Of a stretch of DNA of 64,000 nucleotides, positions 41,501-49,437 are shown piece by piece; positions within the stretch are counted from its first letter, which is position 1; each line of letters starts with the position of its first letter. Made by a program: the position numbers and the translations under genes. Source of the DNA: Nitrospira sp. CR1.1 (GTDB lineage Bacteria > Nitrospirota > Nitrospiria > Nitrospirales > Nitrospiraceae). The notes under the pieces were generated by a model. That model ran no database searches. It saw nothing but the letters and a program-made list of their open reading frames with translations, and was not told the origin of the DNA. The stretch lies in the NCBI GenBank assembly GCA_014055465.1, contig WIAF01000011.1:62001-126000 (forward strand), read 5' to 3'.

Positions 41501-42691
41501 TCAACAAGTTAGCGAAACCTGCTCTAGCCGAATCGCCGCTTGTGCTAAATTTGTGCTAAACGTCCTTCCCGCATCGAAAATCGCCACCCCATCCCGCAAA
41601 CTTTCCGGGTAATGATGCGCATACCGCTGCGTCATCATCGGCGATTTGTGCCCGAGAATCCGCTGGACCTTGTACAAGTCCACACCCGTCTGCACCATGC
41701 GTGTCGCACAGGTATGGCGCAGATCGTGGAACCGGAAATCTGACACCTGTGCGTGCTTGAGCGCCAATCGGAAGCTGCGTCGTAGGTTGGGAGCGTCCAA
41801 GGGTGTGCCTGCCGCGCTCGTAAACACTAACTCCGAATCAATACGCCGGCCACGAGCTTGAAGGGCCTGCACGAGCGTGTGAGTGAGCGGAATTGTCCGC
41901 CGCTCCCCGTTCTTTGATTTAAACACCGTGGCTGTCCGTCGAATGAGGTCCACGCCTGCCCAGGTGAGATTGAGAATTTCTCCACATCGCATCCCCGTAT
42001 GAATCGCGAAGACTATCACGTCCTGTAACCACGGTGCTGCAGCCGCAAGGAGTCGTCGCTCTTCCTCACACGTCAGCCATCGGTCACGCGTATTGTTTTC
42101 TCGCTCCATCGACACCCGGCACACCGGATTGTCCTTGGTCCATTCCCATTCGCGGCACGCCAGATTGAACGCCTTTTTCATGAGCGCCAATTTGACCTGC
42201 CCGCCATGTACCGGGCTCAACTTGAAGTCGCAGCTTTGCCCCTGATCGTGTCTCGTTGACAGGGAGCTTACAGGATCACCTGCAAAGCAAACAAGCGAGG
42301 GAAATGGTGCTATTTCCTGGGCTACTGCGTAGCCAGAAATGTTGCTTCTCTTTTGGGGATAGAGTAATCTCGTGCCCGTTTCCTGGCAGACGTAAATGAT
42401 AGCTTGCACATCCGGAAGGAGCAAGTAGATGCCATTCGGAGTCCAGCTTCGATCCTCAGCGACTCCTTCCTTGGCAGTGCGGCACCTCTCTCCTCCGTTC
42501 CAGAGCCGAACCGTCTCAACTACGACTTGCTTTCTGAGTCGAACCGAATTCTGGAAGTTCCGTTCTCCACTTCTCATCCTAATCGCAAGTCTCTCCTTTA
42601 CTCTCATGCTGAATCCTAAGCGGTCGTCGCAAGGAGGATGCTCATGAAGACTATACCGGTGCGCTTGTTGGCAGCATGCGTCGGCTGGCAA
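41501..42691 (-). CDS. Tyrosine recombinase (integrase), N-terminal part aberrant
   Basis: The C-terminal 225 residues are a complete tyrosine recombinase catalytic domain: AIHTGMRCGEILNLTW (first Arg), a lysine in FKSKNGERRTI, HDLRHTCATRMVQ (His-x-x-Arg), LGHKSPMMTQRYAH (His and Tyr). Before it LMKKAFNLACREWEW is the end of a core-binding domain. The first 170 or so residues of the open frame do not look like an integrase arm or core-binding domain. The gene may therefore be 5'-truncated or rearranged and its start is uncertain. It ends against tRNA-Arg and presumably inserted the island. Confidence 0.8.
   Translation of the reverse strand: MPADACCQQAHRYSLHEHPPCDDRLGFSMRVKERLAIRMRSGERNFQNSVRLRKQVVVETVRLWNGGERCRTAKEGVAEDRSWTPNGIYLLLPDVQAIIYVCQETGTRLLYPQKRSNISGYAVAQEIAPFPSLVCFAGDPVSSLSTRHDQGQSCDFKLSPVHGGQVKLALMKKAFNLACREWEWTKDNPVCRVSMERENNTRDRWLTCEEERRLLAAAAPWLQDVIVFAIHTGMRCGEILNLTWAGVDLIRRTATVFKSKNGERRTIPLTHTLVQALQARGRRIDSELVFTSAAGTPLDAPNLRRSFRLALKHAQVSDFRFHDLRHTCATRMVQTGVDLYKVQRILGHKSPMMTQRYAHHYPESLRDGVAIFDAGRTFSTNLAQAAIRLEQVSLTC
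41541..41560. repeat. 20-bp inner repeat, left copy (possible integrase arm site)
   Basis: The sequence TGTGCTAAATTTGTGCTAAA is made of two near-identical tandem units (TGTGCTAAA) and recurs exactly at 55591-55610. Here it also codes for part of the integrase C-terminus (FSTNLA on the minus strand). Its place near both ends suggests a recombination arm-type site; this is an inference. Confidence 0.55.
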
Positions 42692-43093
42692 ATGCTGTAC
42701 GTATCCGGCTGGGCTTCACCTGCGTATCCTGAGCCGTCCGAACAGGAGATGCGATGGGCGATCGAACAAGCGATGGTTCAACGAGGCGGCAGCCAAACCC
42801 GTCCCGGTGAAATCAGCGTCGATAACCCCATTAATGGTATGACGATGACCCTCAAGGCGTTTACGAAATTAGGCTGTGAGCCGGCGAATCGAGGACCAGG
42901 GTATGTCTGCTCGTATCATGTCAAGACGAAGATGAGCGCTCATTCGAACGAAGGTTCTCGACAGGGAGATAATCATGCTGCGGCGGTCAACCAACTTCTG
43001 GAGGCCATGATGGGGGGACAAGAGGAAGTGGCTGATACCGCTACGCGACGATTCCTACGAATGGGCGATGAATGGGTCATGTCGAGGGAGTAA
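42644..43093 (+). CDS. Secreted hypothetical protein
   Basis: The 149-residue protein starts MKTIPVRLLAACVGWQML with a signal peptide ending near GWASPA. AAGGAGG lies six bases before this ATG; an ATG two codons earlier is too close to that site. The mature part begins SEQEMRWAIEQAMVQRGG and has two cysteines (KLGCEPANRGPGYVCSYHV), probably bridged. No family is recognised. The beta-helix protein starts three bases after its stop, so both belong to one transcript at the left end of the island. Confidence 0.7.
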   Translation: MKTIPVRLLAACVGWQMLYVSGWASPAYPEPSEQEMRWAIEQAMVQRGGSQTRPGEISVDNPINGMTMTLKAFTKLGCEPANRGPGYVCSYHVKTKMSAHSNEGSRQGDNHAAAVNQLLEAMMGGQEEVADTATRRFLRMGDEWVMSRE

Positions 43094-43096
43094 CGA

Positions 43097-45448
43097 ATGA
43101 CCGTCATCGACAGAGGTAATGAGGCAGGCGCGAGGTCGGTACCTGATGTGTTGATTGGTCTTTTGAGTTCAGTGGCAAAAGGAAACACCGCTGTATTTGC
43201 AAAAGATGTTTCTGAGCGAGTTATCAAGGCAGAGTGGATTAAGTGTCTCGCGTTAGGATTGCCTTGGCCCGTTGAGGTCCATGAGCGTTGGAAGGAAATA
43301 GATCCCGCCCACATGATTCCCGAAGGGGGCGGCTCCGTGCCAATCGGTTATTCCGGGTTGCGCATTCGTGGCGCAGAAATTGTTGGCTCTCTCGATCTTT
43401 CGGGGTGCGGTTCGACGCAGTCACCGCTGCCCGCCCTGTCCCTTGAGGAGTGTATCTTCCAAGGCGAGGGACACGAAAAACCCAGTATTGATTTGTCCGA
43501 GGCTTCGCTCTGTGGTCTGAGTCTCAAAAATTCTCGATTTCGGCATTTGCGCGGCGTCGGCATGGCGGTAGCAGGTTCCGTAAAGCTGTCCGGTATTCGC
43601 CCTTCCGATGAGAGTGACCACGCGCGCTGTTGGTGCAAGCTGTCGCTCTGTACGATAGACGGTGACTTGGTCGCGGACAACACGACGATGCGTGCGCCTG
43701 ACATTGGGCAAAGCGGCGAACCTGCATTTCATGACTTCTCCGAATTGAATTGGGCAGTAAATACCTACGGCAGCCGAATCACAGGATCAATCTTGCTTCG
43801 TAAGAGCCCAGTCTTAGAGGGCGGCCTTCTAATGGATCGGGCTCATATCGGCGGAGATGTCTACATTGAAGGCGCCCAGGTAACGGCTATTAGCGGCCGA
43901 CGAGCCGTTGCAATGGAGCGTGCTCGTATAGATGGTAGCTTGACGCTAGTTGGCGCCCACAACTCTGATAAGAAAATGCAATGTGCTGGCTCGATATACT
44001 TAATGCTCTGCGAGGTTGGAGGCTCAGTCGATATCGGAAGGGTAAAGTTCCTCGTCCACACAGGGCACCGTGAAGCGCTGTATGCAATAGGCTTATCCGT
44101 GCGCGGCTGGATTACCCTAGACACGGTCGCTTCGGAAAGACCTATCACACTGAAGGATGCTCAGATAGGCGGAAATTTGCGCGTAGAGGAGGTGCGTATC
44201 CAAACGCTCACGTCTTTGAAGAAAGGGTCATCGAGGGAAATTGAGAGTGGACTGGTTCTTAGCGGCGTGCGGGTGGCCGGGACCCTTGTGCTCAAAGAAA
44301 ATGGTGTTGCCGATGGTATCGATATGACCGATGTGCGCTGCGCGACACTCCACGATAAAAAGTCTGGTTACGGCGATGCTACCAGTATCCTGATTGACGG
44401 ATTCCGTTGTGAACGTATCGATGGGATAAATGATTCTTTCGACGTTGAGGAACGGCTCAAGTGGTGGCTGCCGAAGGGCGAGCACTATCGCCCTCAACCG
44501 TATGTGCAACTTGCTCAGGTGCTCGCCAATCACGGGGAGGATGCGCTCGTCAGAAAGGTGTTATTTCACAAAGCTAAAGAAGACGCCGCTCATACCTGGA
44601 ACGATAAGATAGAGGGGAAAAAAGGACCACTGCTTAAGCGACTGGTTGAGATAACAAAACGGTCTGGCCGCCGCATTTTCTATTGGTTGGTCGTTTGGCC
44701 GTTTGGATTCTTTTTCGAGTTCGGCCTCTCACCAACTAAGGCTGTGTCCACCGTGATCGCGTTCATTGTGTTCGGATGTGCAATGTTTGGGTATGTAGAT
44801 TCAAAGAAAGCCCTAGTGGTTGCGCAGACCCCGGTTACGACCCTGGTACGTGAGGACGATGCGGATCCTCATAAATACAAGTTTGCATCTGCCTTTGTGA
44901 GTAAAGAAGTGCCCAAGAGCGAGTCGGAATCAGTGAATGGCCCCGCGTCGGTACAAAGCTCTGTATCTAGGGACTTGACGACGCCTGTGAAGGACTCCGT
45001 ACCCACGAATAAGTCGACTCCAGTGGAAGGGCGTGTGTCAACGCAAAAGCCGGTAATCGTGAAAGGGGCCCAGCCAGTGATAAAACCGGCACCAGCGAAA
45101 GAAGTGGCGTCTATAGCAGCACTAGAACCAATTCAAAAGCCAGTACCTGCGAACGCGTCGGCAGGAAAGAAGGAACAGCAACACAGTGACTACTCCGATT
45201 CCGATGTTCCCTGCAGAGACAGCATCCGTTTGCTCGTCTATGCAGCTGATGTGTTTATCCCACTGGTTGACCTTCGAGAAGAAGGAAAGTGTGAGATCGA
45301 TAAGGCTAAGGGATCGGAAGTGTCTGACGGGCTGATCACGACCTTTCGTCTCATGAAGGCGCTTTATGCCATCATAGGATGGCTGGTGACCGGCGCGGCG
45401 GTAGTAACTATCTCCGGCGTCATGCGCCACCGTCTGTTGCGTGACTAA
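43097..45448 (+). CDS. Membrane-anchored beta-helix repeat protein
   Basis: The 783-residue protein is predicted from sequence pattern to fold as follows. Residues about 85-430 hold repeated short strands such as GLRIRGAEIVGSLDLSGC, ITGSILLRKSPVLEGGLLM and IGGDVYIEGAQV, as in pentapeptide-like right-handed beta-helices. Then comes YRPQPYVQLAQVLANHGEDA, which is common in membrane-associated proteins of this type. Two hydrophobic segments lie near 530-570, then a Pro/Lys/Val/Ser-rich linker with a recurring KPV motif and a final helix (YAIIGWLVTGAAVVTISG). No enzyme motif is visible. A surface or envelope role next to the peptide operon is an inference. Confidence 0.7.
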   Translation: MTVIDRGNEAGARSVPDVLIGLLSSVAKGNTAVFAKDVSERVIKAEWIKCLALGLPWPVEVHERWKEIDPAHMIPEGGGSVPIGYSGLRIRGAEIVGSLDLSGCGSTQSPLPALSLEECIFQGEGHEKPSIDLSEASLCGLSLKNSRFRHLRGVGMAVAGSVKLSGIRPSDESDHARCWCKLSLCTIDGDLVADNTTMRAPDIGQSGEPAFHDFSELNWAVNTYGSRITGSILLRKSPVLEGGLLMDRAHIGGDVYIEGAQVTAISGRRAVAMERARIDGSLTLVGAHNSDKKMQCAGSIYLMLCEVGGSVDIGRVKFLVHTGHREALYAIGLSVRGWITLDTVASERPITLKDAQIGGNLRVEEVRIQTLTSLKKGSSREIESGLVLSGVRVAGTLVLKENGVADGIDMTDVRCATLHDKKSGYGDATSILIDGFRCERIDGINDSFDVEERLKWWLPKGEHYRPQPYVQLAQVLANHGEDALVRKVLFHKAKEDAAHTWNDKIEGKKGPLLKRLVEITKRSGRRIFYWLVVWPFGFFFEFGLSPTKAVSTVIAFIVFGCAMFGYVDSKKALVVAQTPVTTLVREDDADPHKYKFASAFVSKEVPKSESESVNGPASVQSSVSRDLTTPVKDSVPTNKSTPVEGRVSTQKPVIVKGAQPVIKPAPAKEVASIAALEPIQKPVPANASAGKKEQQHSDYSDSDVPCRDSIRLLVYAADVFIPLVDLREEGKCEIDKAKGSEVSDGLITTFRLMKALYAIIGWLVTGAAVVTISGVMRHRLLRD

Positions 45449-45565
45449 AAGTCATCGAAGAAGAAGGCGAGCCGAGAGGGTGTGGAGACAACAGGGTCAT
45501 GCCGTTGCTGATTGATTCAAGGTTAGTCTGATATGAGTGCTGCCGCTGGGGGGATTCCTAAACCT

Positions 45566-45571
45566 TATAAT
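45566..45571 (+). promoter_or_regulatory. Possible -10 element of the lanthipeptide-like operon
   Basis: TATAAT lies 19 bases before the start chosen for the small peptide gene (45590). No good -35 hexamer is found 16-18 bases upstream. If used, transcription begins near 45578, just before the ribosome-binding site, and the earlier in-frame start at 45533 could not be used. Confidence 0.25.
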
Positions 45572-45589
45572 TCGAGAGGGAGGGAGCTT

Positions 45590-45838
45590 ATGAATCTATC
45601 AAGTGCCGATCTTGTCAGGGCCAAGATTGATGCATTACGGAACACAGCAAAAACCGGAGAGCACCTTCACGAGGAGATGAAAGTGAATCTGACCGGATTT
45701 CTTGTACGATATGGCCTTATAGACAACGACCAAAGCATTGTTCGATCGCGGCCTGAAGCTGACCACAATTCCGGCTCTATCCACCTGTGTCCCTGGCACA
45801 CCTGCGCTGCAACTCGGCACGGTATGCCTCAGTCATAA
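45590..45838 (+). CDS. Candidate lanthipeptide precursor peptide
   Basis: The product has 82 residues from the ATG at 45590, which follows GAGAGGGAGGGAGC. The frame is open from an ATG at 45533, which has no comparable site. The first 60 residues are charged and helix-prone (SSADLVRAKIDALRNTAKTG), like a leader. The last 22 are rich in Ser, Thr and Cys (SGSIHLCPWHTCAATRHGMP, then QS), with three Ser, two Thr and two Cys able to form thioether rings. It ends three bases before the synthetase frame. The role as substrate rests on position and composition; no precursor family is recognised. Confidence 0.5.
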   Translation: MNLSSADLVRAKIDALRNTAKTGEHLHEEMKVNLTGFLVRYGLIDNDQSIVRSRPEADHNSGSIHLCPWHTCAATRHGMPQS

Positions 45839-45841
45839 GAA

Positions 45842-48490
45842 TTGACTTCCTCTCGGCGGCAACGCGTGGCGGAAATCTTTTCCGCCACGCTCGAGAAATT
45901 TTCAGCCAACCTTCCCCCTCACTGGCTCACGTACGATTGGGTTCAAGGGTCTCTTTCCTGGCGCTCATTCTCACTTCCGGGCAGGTCGTTCGCCGCGCAA
46001 GGTTGGAAATTGCACGTATCGGCAGGGGCAGTCGAGGTTGCTGATATGTACTCGTTGGTCATCCCCCTTCTCCTACAATTCGAAGCCACCTTTAAGGTGG
46101 CCCGTAGTCTTAACGATGTTGTCTTCATTAATTCAGGGGATGGGGGCGCGCCCCAACTTGGAAAGGTGATGACCATCTATCCAGAAAGTGATGACCATGC
46201 GAGAGACATTGTGCTGCAGATCGATCGCGTTTGGCCTCGAAGTCGCGGACCCGAAGTGCAAACCGATTTGCACATCCGCCCGGGATCGGCGGTCTCCTTG
46301 CGGTACGGAACGTTTGGTTCTCAGCCGATCATGGTCAACGAATCCGGGATATACGAATATGCGCTCTGTGGGTCAAATGGTACGTTGGTTGCGGACATGC
46401 GGCAGCTGAATGGGGAGCAATCCAGACTTGCGCCGGTTCCGCCAGTTGATTGTTGTCGGCCTCGTCAGCCCCCGATAGAGCTTAATGTCCCCTTTGTCGT
46501 AAACGGGAAGGAGTTTGTTGCCCTAACGTCATTGAGCGTACGTCCTGGAAAGCAGATCTTTTTAGGTCTCGCAATCGACACGCTTCGAAGTGTGATCATA
46601 AAGATCGGCATTCCTGGCGTTGCCGGTGATCACAGAGGTCTGGATGTCAGGGACAACTTGAAAAAAGAGTTTTTCGTTCTTTCCGCACTTTCAGACAAGG
46701 AAGGGCTCGCGCCGAAACCGCTTGAGTGGTTCGAACATGAATGGCCGGTAGGGATTACAGAAGATTTTAGAGGGAGCACCATTGCAGAGCTAGGCCGCGA
46801 GCAGCAGATATCTTGCTTAGTTCTTCTGGCAAATGCCGTGGTTAGGTTGCATGGAGCCGGATTTGTTCACGGCGACATCAAACTTGAGAATGCAATTCTG
46901 CGAGATCGCCGTGTAGGGCTGATCGACTTTGAGTTGTCGGAGCGAGAAGGAGACATCGCTGGTGTAGGGGGGACCAGGGGATATCTGGCACCAGAGGTTA
47001 CGGCCGATGCTATAGCAACTTTTCCCCGTGACATTTATGCCCTAGGGATGTGTGTGGCGCATGCATGCCTCGGAATTCCGCCTGGATTATTGCCGGCCGG
47101 TATTGGGCGGGTTCAGGGCTTCCTAGAGATTGAAGGCTTATACCCGGCCCGCCAACTGATCCATGATTTCTGCCACACCGATCCTGCAGCTCGTCCGAAT
47201 GCAACGGAGGCGGAAGCCGCAATCTCCGCTGGAATCAAGCTACGCTCATGGGAGCCGGTAGCCGATGGTCGGCCGAGTACGGTGGAGGATCTCAACTGGT
47301 GTCGACGAGCAAGTATTGGAGCTGCGTCTTTTGTTGAGCGGTATTGGTGTGCCGAACAGCGAGGCGGCGGTTGGCGTAACGAGCATTTTATGAGCTCTTT
47401 CACTTGTGAGGGAATTAACATTGGCGCGGCAGGAATTGTCATCGGCTTGGCCACAATTGATGCGGCTCTTAATCGGTCGGATTTCAGCGGACACATGGAC
47501 CAAGGCGCCAGGTGGTTGAGTAACCGGCCACCATTGAAAAAAGCTGTTGGAGTCTTCACTGGAAACGCTGGAGTCGCAATTGCTCTGGCTCTTACCGGAC
47601 GAAGACTTAATTCACAGGCATACCTTGTTGCAGCACAGGAACGGTTCGCATCAGCATGCACGAGCCCTCGCGAGACCGACTTGTTTTCAGGGAGTGCAGG
47701 GGTGCTTTGGGCAGGCTGTATCTTGAACGAAATCTTAAAGGAAACATGGCCTTTGGAATTGGCACATCGTGCCGTATGTCATATTAACGCATCGTCGAGT
47801 GATGTAGCAGGAATTCCAGTTTGGACGCTAGAGCCTGGGACGGACACCCCGTATCTTGGTTGCGCGCACGGCTCAGCGGGTGTTGCAATGGCGCTTGGCT
47901 GCTGGGGACGACGAGTCGGAGACCAAGACTGTGTCGAGACAGCAGTGGGGACATTCCAACAGATCGCCAAGCGTGGACGGACCGACAATGGACTGGCTTT
48001 GAAAATGGCCGTGAACTCCAATCGACATCATGCCGTGGGGAATTGGTGCCATGGGGTTGCCGGATATCTTTGGGCTATTCTGCAAGGTCTTGGAGATACA
48101 CCTTCTCTTCGAGCGGAGATCGACTGGGCAGTCGATATTCTCCAAGATGAGCGGTCAGTGGGCACTCCAACTTACTGCCACGGTCTTTCGGGACAGCTTG
48201 AGCTCTGGCGCATGCTCAGGGGAATACCTCGCTTTCAGAGACTTGCCGAAGCCCGTGCCGGGAAGGTGGCTCATGCCCTCCGCTGTGCCCATAGTAAACG
48301 AGGTGGAAACTGTCTATGGGTTTCTGACGATCCTGATGTGATCACTCCCGATCTCTGGGTTGGTTTTCTCGGACCTGCGACAGCGTTGGCGCTGCATGCT
48401 TCAGGGAGTCCTTGGCCTTTGCTATCAGCAGAATGGCTAACGACCTGTTCTAATCCAGACTCTGGTGCTGACGTGCCAGTGAGAGGGTAG
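45842..48490 (+). CDS. Class III/IV-type lanthipeptide synthetase (lyase-kinase-cyclase)
   Basis: The 882-residue protein has the three-domain layout of LanKC/LanL enzymes, which phosphorylate Ser/Thr, eliminate phosphate and close thioether rings. The N-terminal lyase-like region has GWKLHVSA (near residue 55), GKVMTIYPES and PGSAVSLRYGTFG. The kinase has HGDIKLEN (His343) and IDFELSE, the DFE form usual in this group. The LanC-like domain has CAHGSAG (His676), NWCHGVAG (Cys736) and YCHGLSG (Cys779, His780); these are the zinc and catalytic residues, present in class IV and lost in most class III enzymes. The start is TTG at 45842 or a nearby GTG. The first dioxygenase gene follows after five bases. 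Confidence 0.85.
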   Translation: MTSSRRQRVAEIFSATLEKFSANLPPHWLTYDWVQGSLSWRSFSLPGRSFAAQGWKLHVSAGAVEVADMYSLVIPLLLQFEATFKVARSLNDVVFINSGDGGAPQLGKVMTIYPESDDHARDIVLQIDRVWPRSRGPEVQTDLHIRPGSAVSLRYGTFGSQPIMVNESGIYEYALCGSNGTLVADMRQLNGEQSRLAPVPPVDCCRPRQPPIELNVPFVVNGKEFVALTSLSVRPGKQIFLGLAIDTLRSVIIKIGIPGVAGDHRGLDVRDNLKKEFFVLSALSDKEGLAPKPLEWFEHEWPVGITEDFRGSTIAELGREQQISCLVLLANAVVRLHGAGFVHGDIKLENAILRDRRVGLIDFELSEREGDIAGVGGTRGYLAPEVTADAIATFPRDIYALGMCVAHACLGIPPGLLPAGIGRVQGFLEIEGLYPARQLIHDFCHTDPAARPNATEAEAAISAGIKLRSWEPVADGRPSTVEDLNWCRRASIGAASFVERYWCAEQRGGGWRNEHFMSSFTCEGINIGAAGIVIGLATIDAALNRSDFSGHMDQGARWLSNRPPLKKAVGVFTGNAGVAIALALTGRRLNSQAYLVAAQERFASACTSPRETDLFSGSAGVLWAGCILNEILKETWPLELAHRAVCHINASSSDVAGIPVWTLEPGTDTPYLGCAHGSAGVAMALGCWGRRVGDQDCVETAVGTFQQIAKRGRTDNGLALKMAVNSNRHHAVGNWCHGVAGYLWAILQGLGDTPSLRAEIDWAVDILQDERSVGTPTYCHGLSGQLELWRMLRGIPRFQRLAEARAGKVAHALRCAHSKRGGNCLWVSDDPDVITPDLWVGFLGPATALALHASGSPWPLLSAEWLTTCSNPDSGADVPVRG

Positions 48491-48495
48491 CAACA

Positions 48496-49332
48496 ATGGC
48501 GTTAATGGAGGAGCACCAGAACAAGTTTGTTGTTGATGGAGTGGTCTATGTCAATCATGCGCTCGATCAGCGAGGGATTGAGGCTGCTGAAAGTGCGTTT
48601 CGATGGACATTGGACCATCCGGGACCGGGAGCGCGACGCGTGTTGGCAGGCCGACCAGGTGCCTTCTTTCAGGATCATGCCAACCCGAATGCCTTTCCTG
48701 CTTATAGATCCCTTTTGATTGAAACATCTCTCTCTAAGCTGGTGGCGGATGTGCTTGGAACTCACAATCTTTGGTTGCTCTATGAACAGATCTGGCTCAA
48801 GGAAGGTGGTGAAACACTCGCCACACCCTGGCACCAAGATCTTCCATATGTTCCTATGAGCGGAGAGCATCTGGCTACGGTCTGGCTCACCCTGGATTCT
48901 GTCCGTAAAGAAGAGTCTCTTGAATTTGTGTGTGGATCCAATCGGGGACCTCTATTTAACCCCACAGCCTTTGATCCTAATGACTCGACCGCTGCGATGT
49001 TTGAAGATGGAGTGTGGATGCCTTTGCCTGACATTGAGTCAGAGCGTGCGAAATACGATATTGTTTCCTGGGCTATTGAGCCTGGCGATGTGATCATCTT
49101 CCACCCTGCCATACTTCATGGTGGTGCGCCTACTCGTGCAGGAGAGAAACGGCGCACAATTTCGCTCCGGTTTTTTGGCGATCACGCCTACTGCGCTGCA
49201 CGACCAGAAAAGGGGGTGGCGGAGGTGGACCGGCTGCTGATAGAGCAAGATACTGCCGATCCAATGAGGCAGATGGCCAAGCTTCAACCTGGCACGCTGT
49301 TCCGTCACCCTGAATTTCACAAAGTGGTGTAA
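48496..49332 (+). CDS. PhyH-type Fe(II)/2-oxoglutarate dioxygenase
   Basis: The 278-residue protein belongs to the phytanoyl-CoA hydroxylase-like superfamily. The iron-binding facial triad is visible: His and Asp in TPWHQDLPYVPM (near residue 113) and the distal His in HPAILHGGAPT (near 205). An Arg in RRTISLRFFGD follows and would bind 2-oxoglutarate. It starts five bases after the synthetase stop, so it is almost certainly in the same operon. By analogy with the 2-oxoglutarate hydroxylases of cinnamycin/duramycin pathways, peptide hydroxylation is a reasonable inference. The substrate is unproven. Confidence 0.85.
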   Translation: MALMEEHQNKFVVDGVVYVNHALDQRGIEAAESAFRWTLDHPGPGARRVLAGRPGAFFQDHANPNAFPAYRSLLIETSLSKLVADVLGTHNLWLLYEQIWLKEGGETLATPWHQDLPYVPMSGEHLATVWLTLDSVRKEESLEFVCGSNRGPLFNPTAFDPNDSTAAMFEDGVWMPLPDIESERAKYDIVSWAIEPGDVIIFHPAILHGGAPTRAGEKRRTISLRFFGDHAYCAARPEKGVAEVDRLLIEQDTADPMRQMAKLQPGTLFRHPEFHKVV

Positions 49333-49437
49333 TTTCGTAATTCGAATGGCTGATGACGACGTGCCAGGTTTAGCGCGGCCTCTCTCCGTGTTGTCTGAGT
49401 ATGCGCATGAAAACTTAGCAGATGAATGAGGGCAGTG

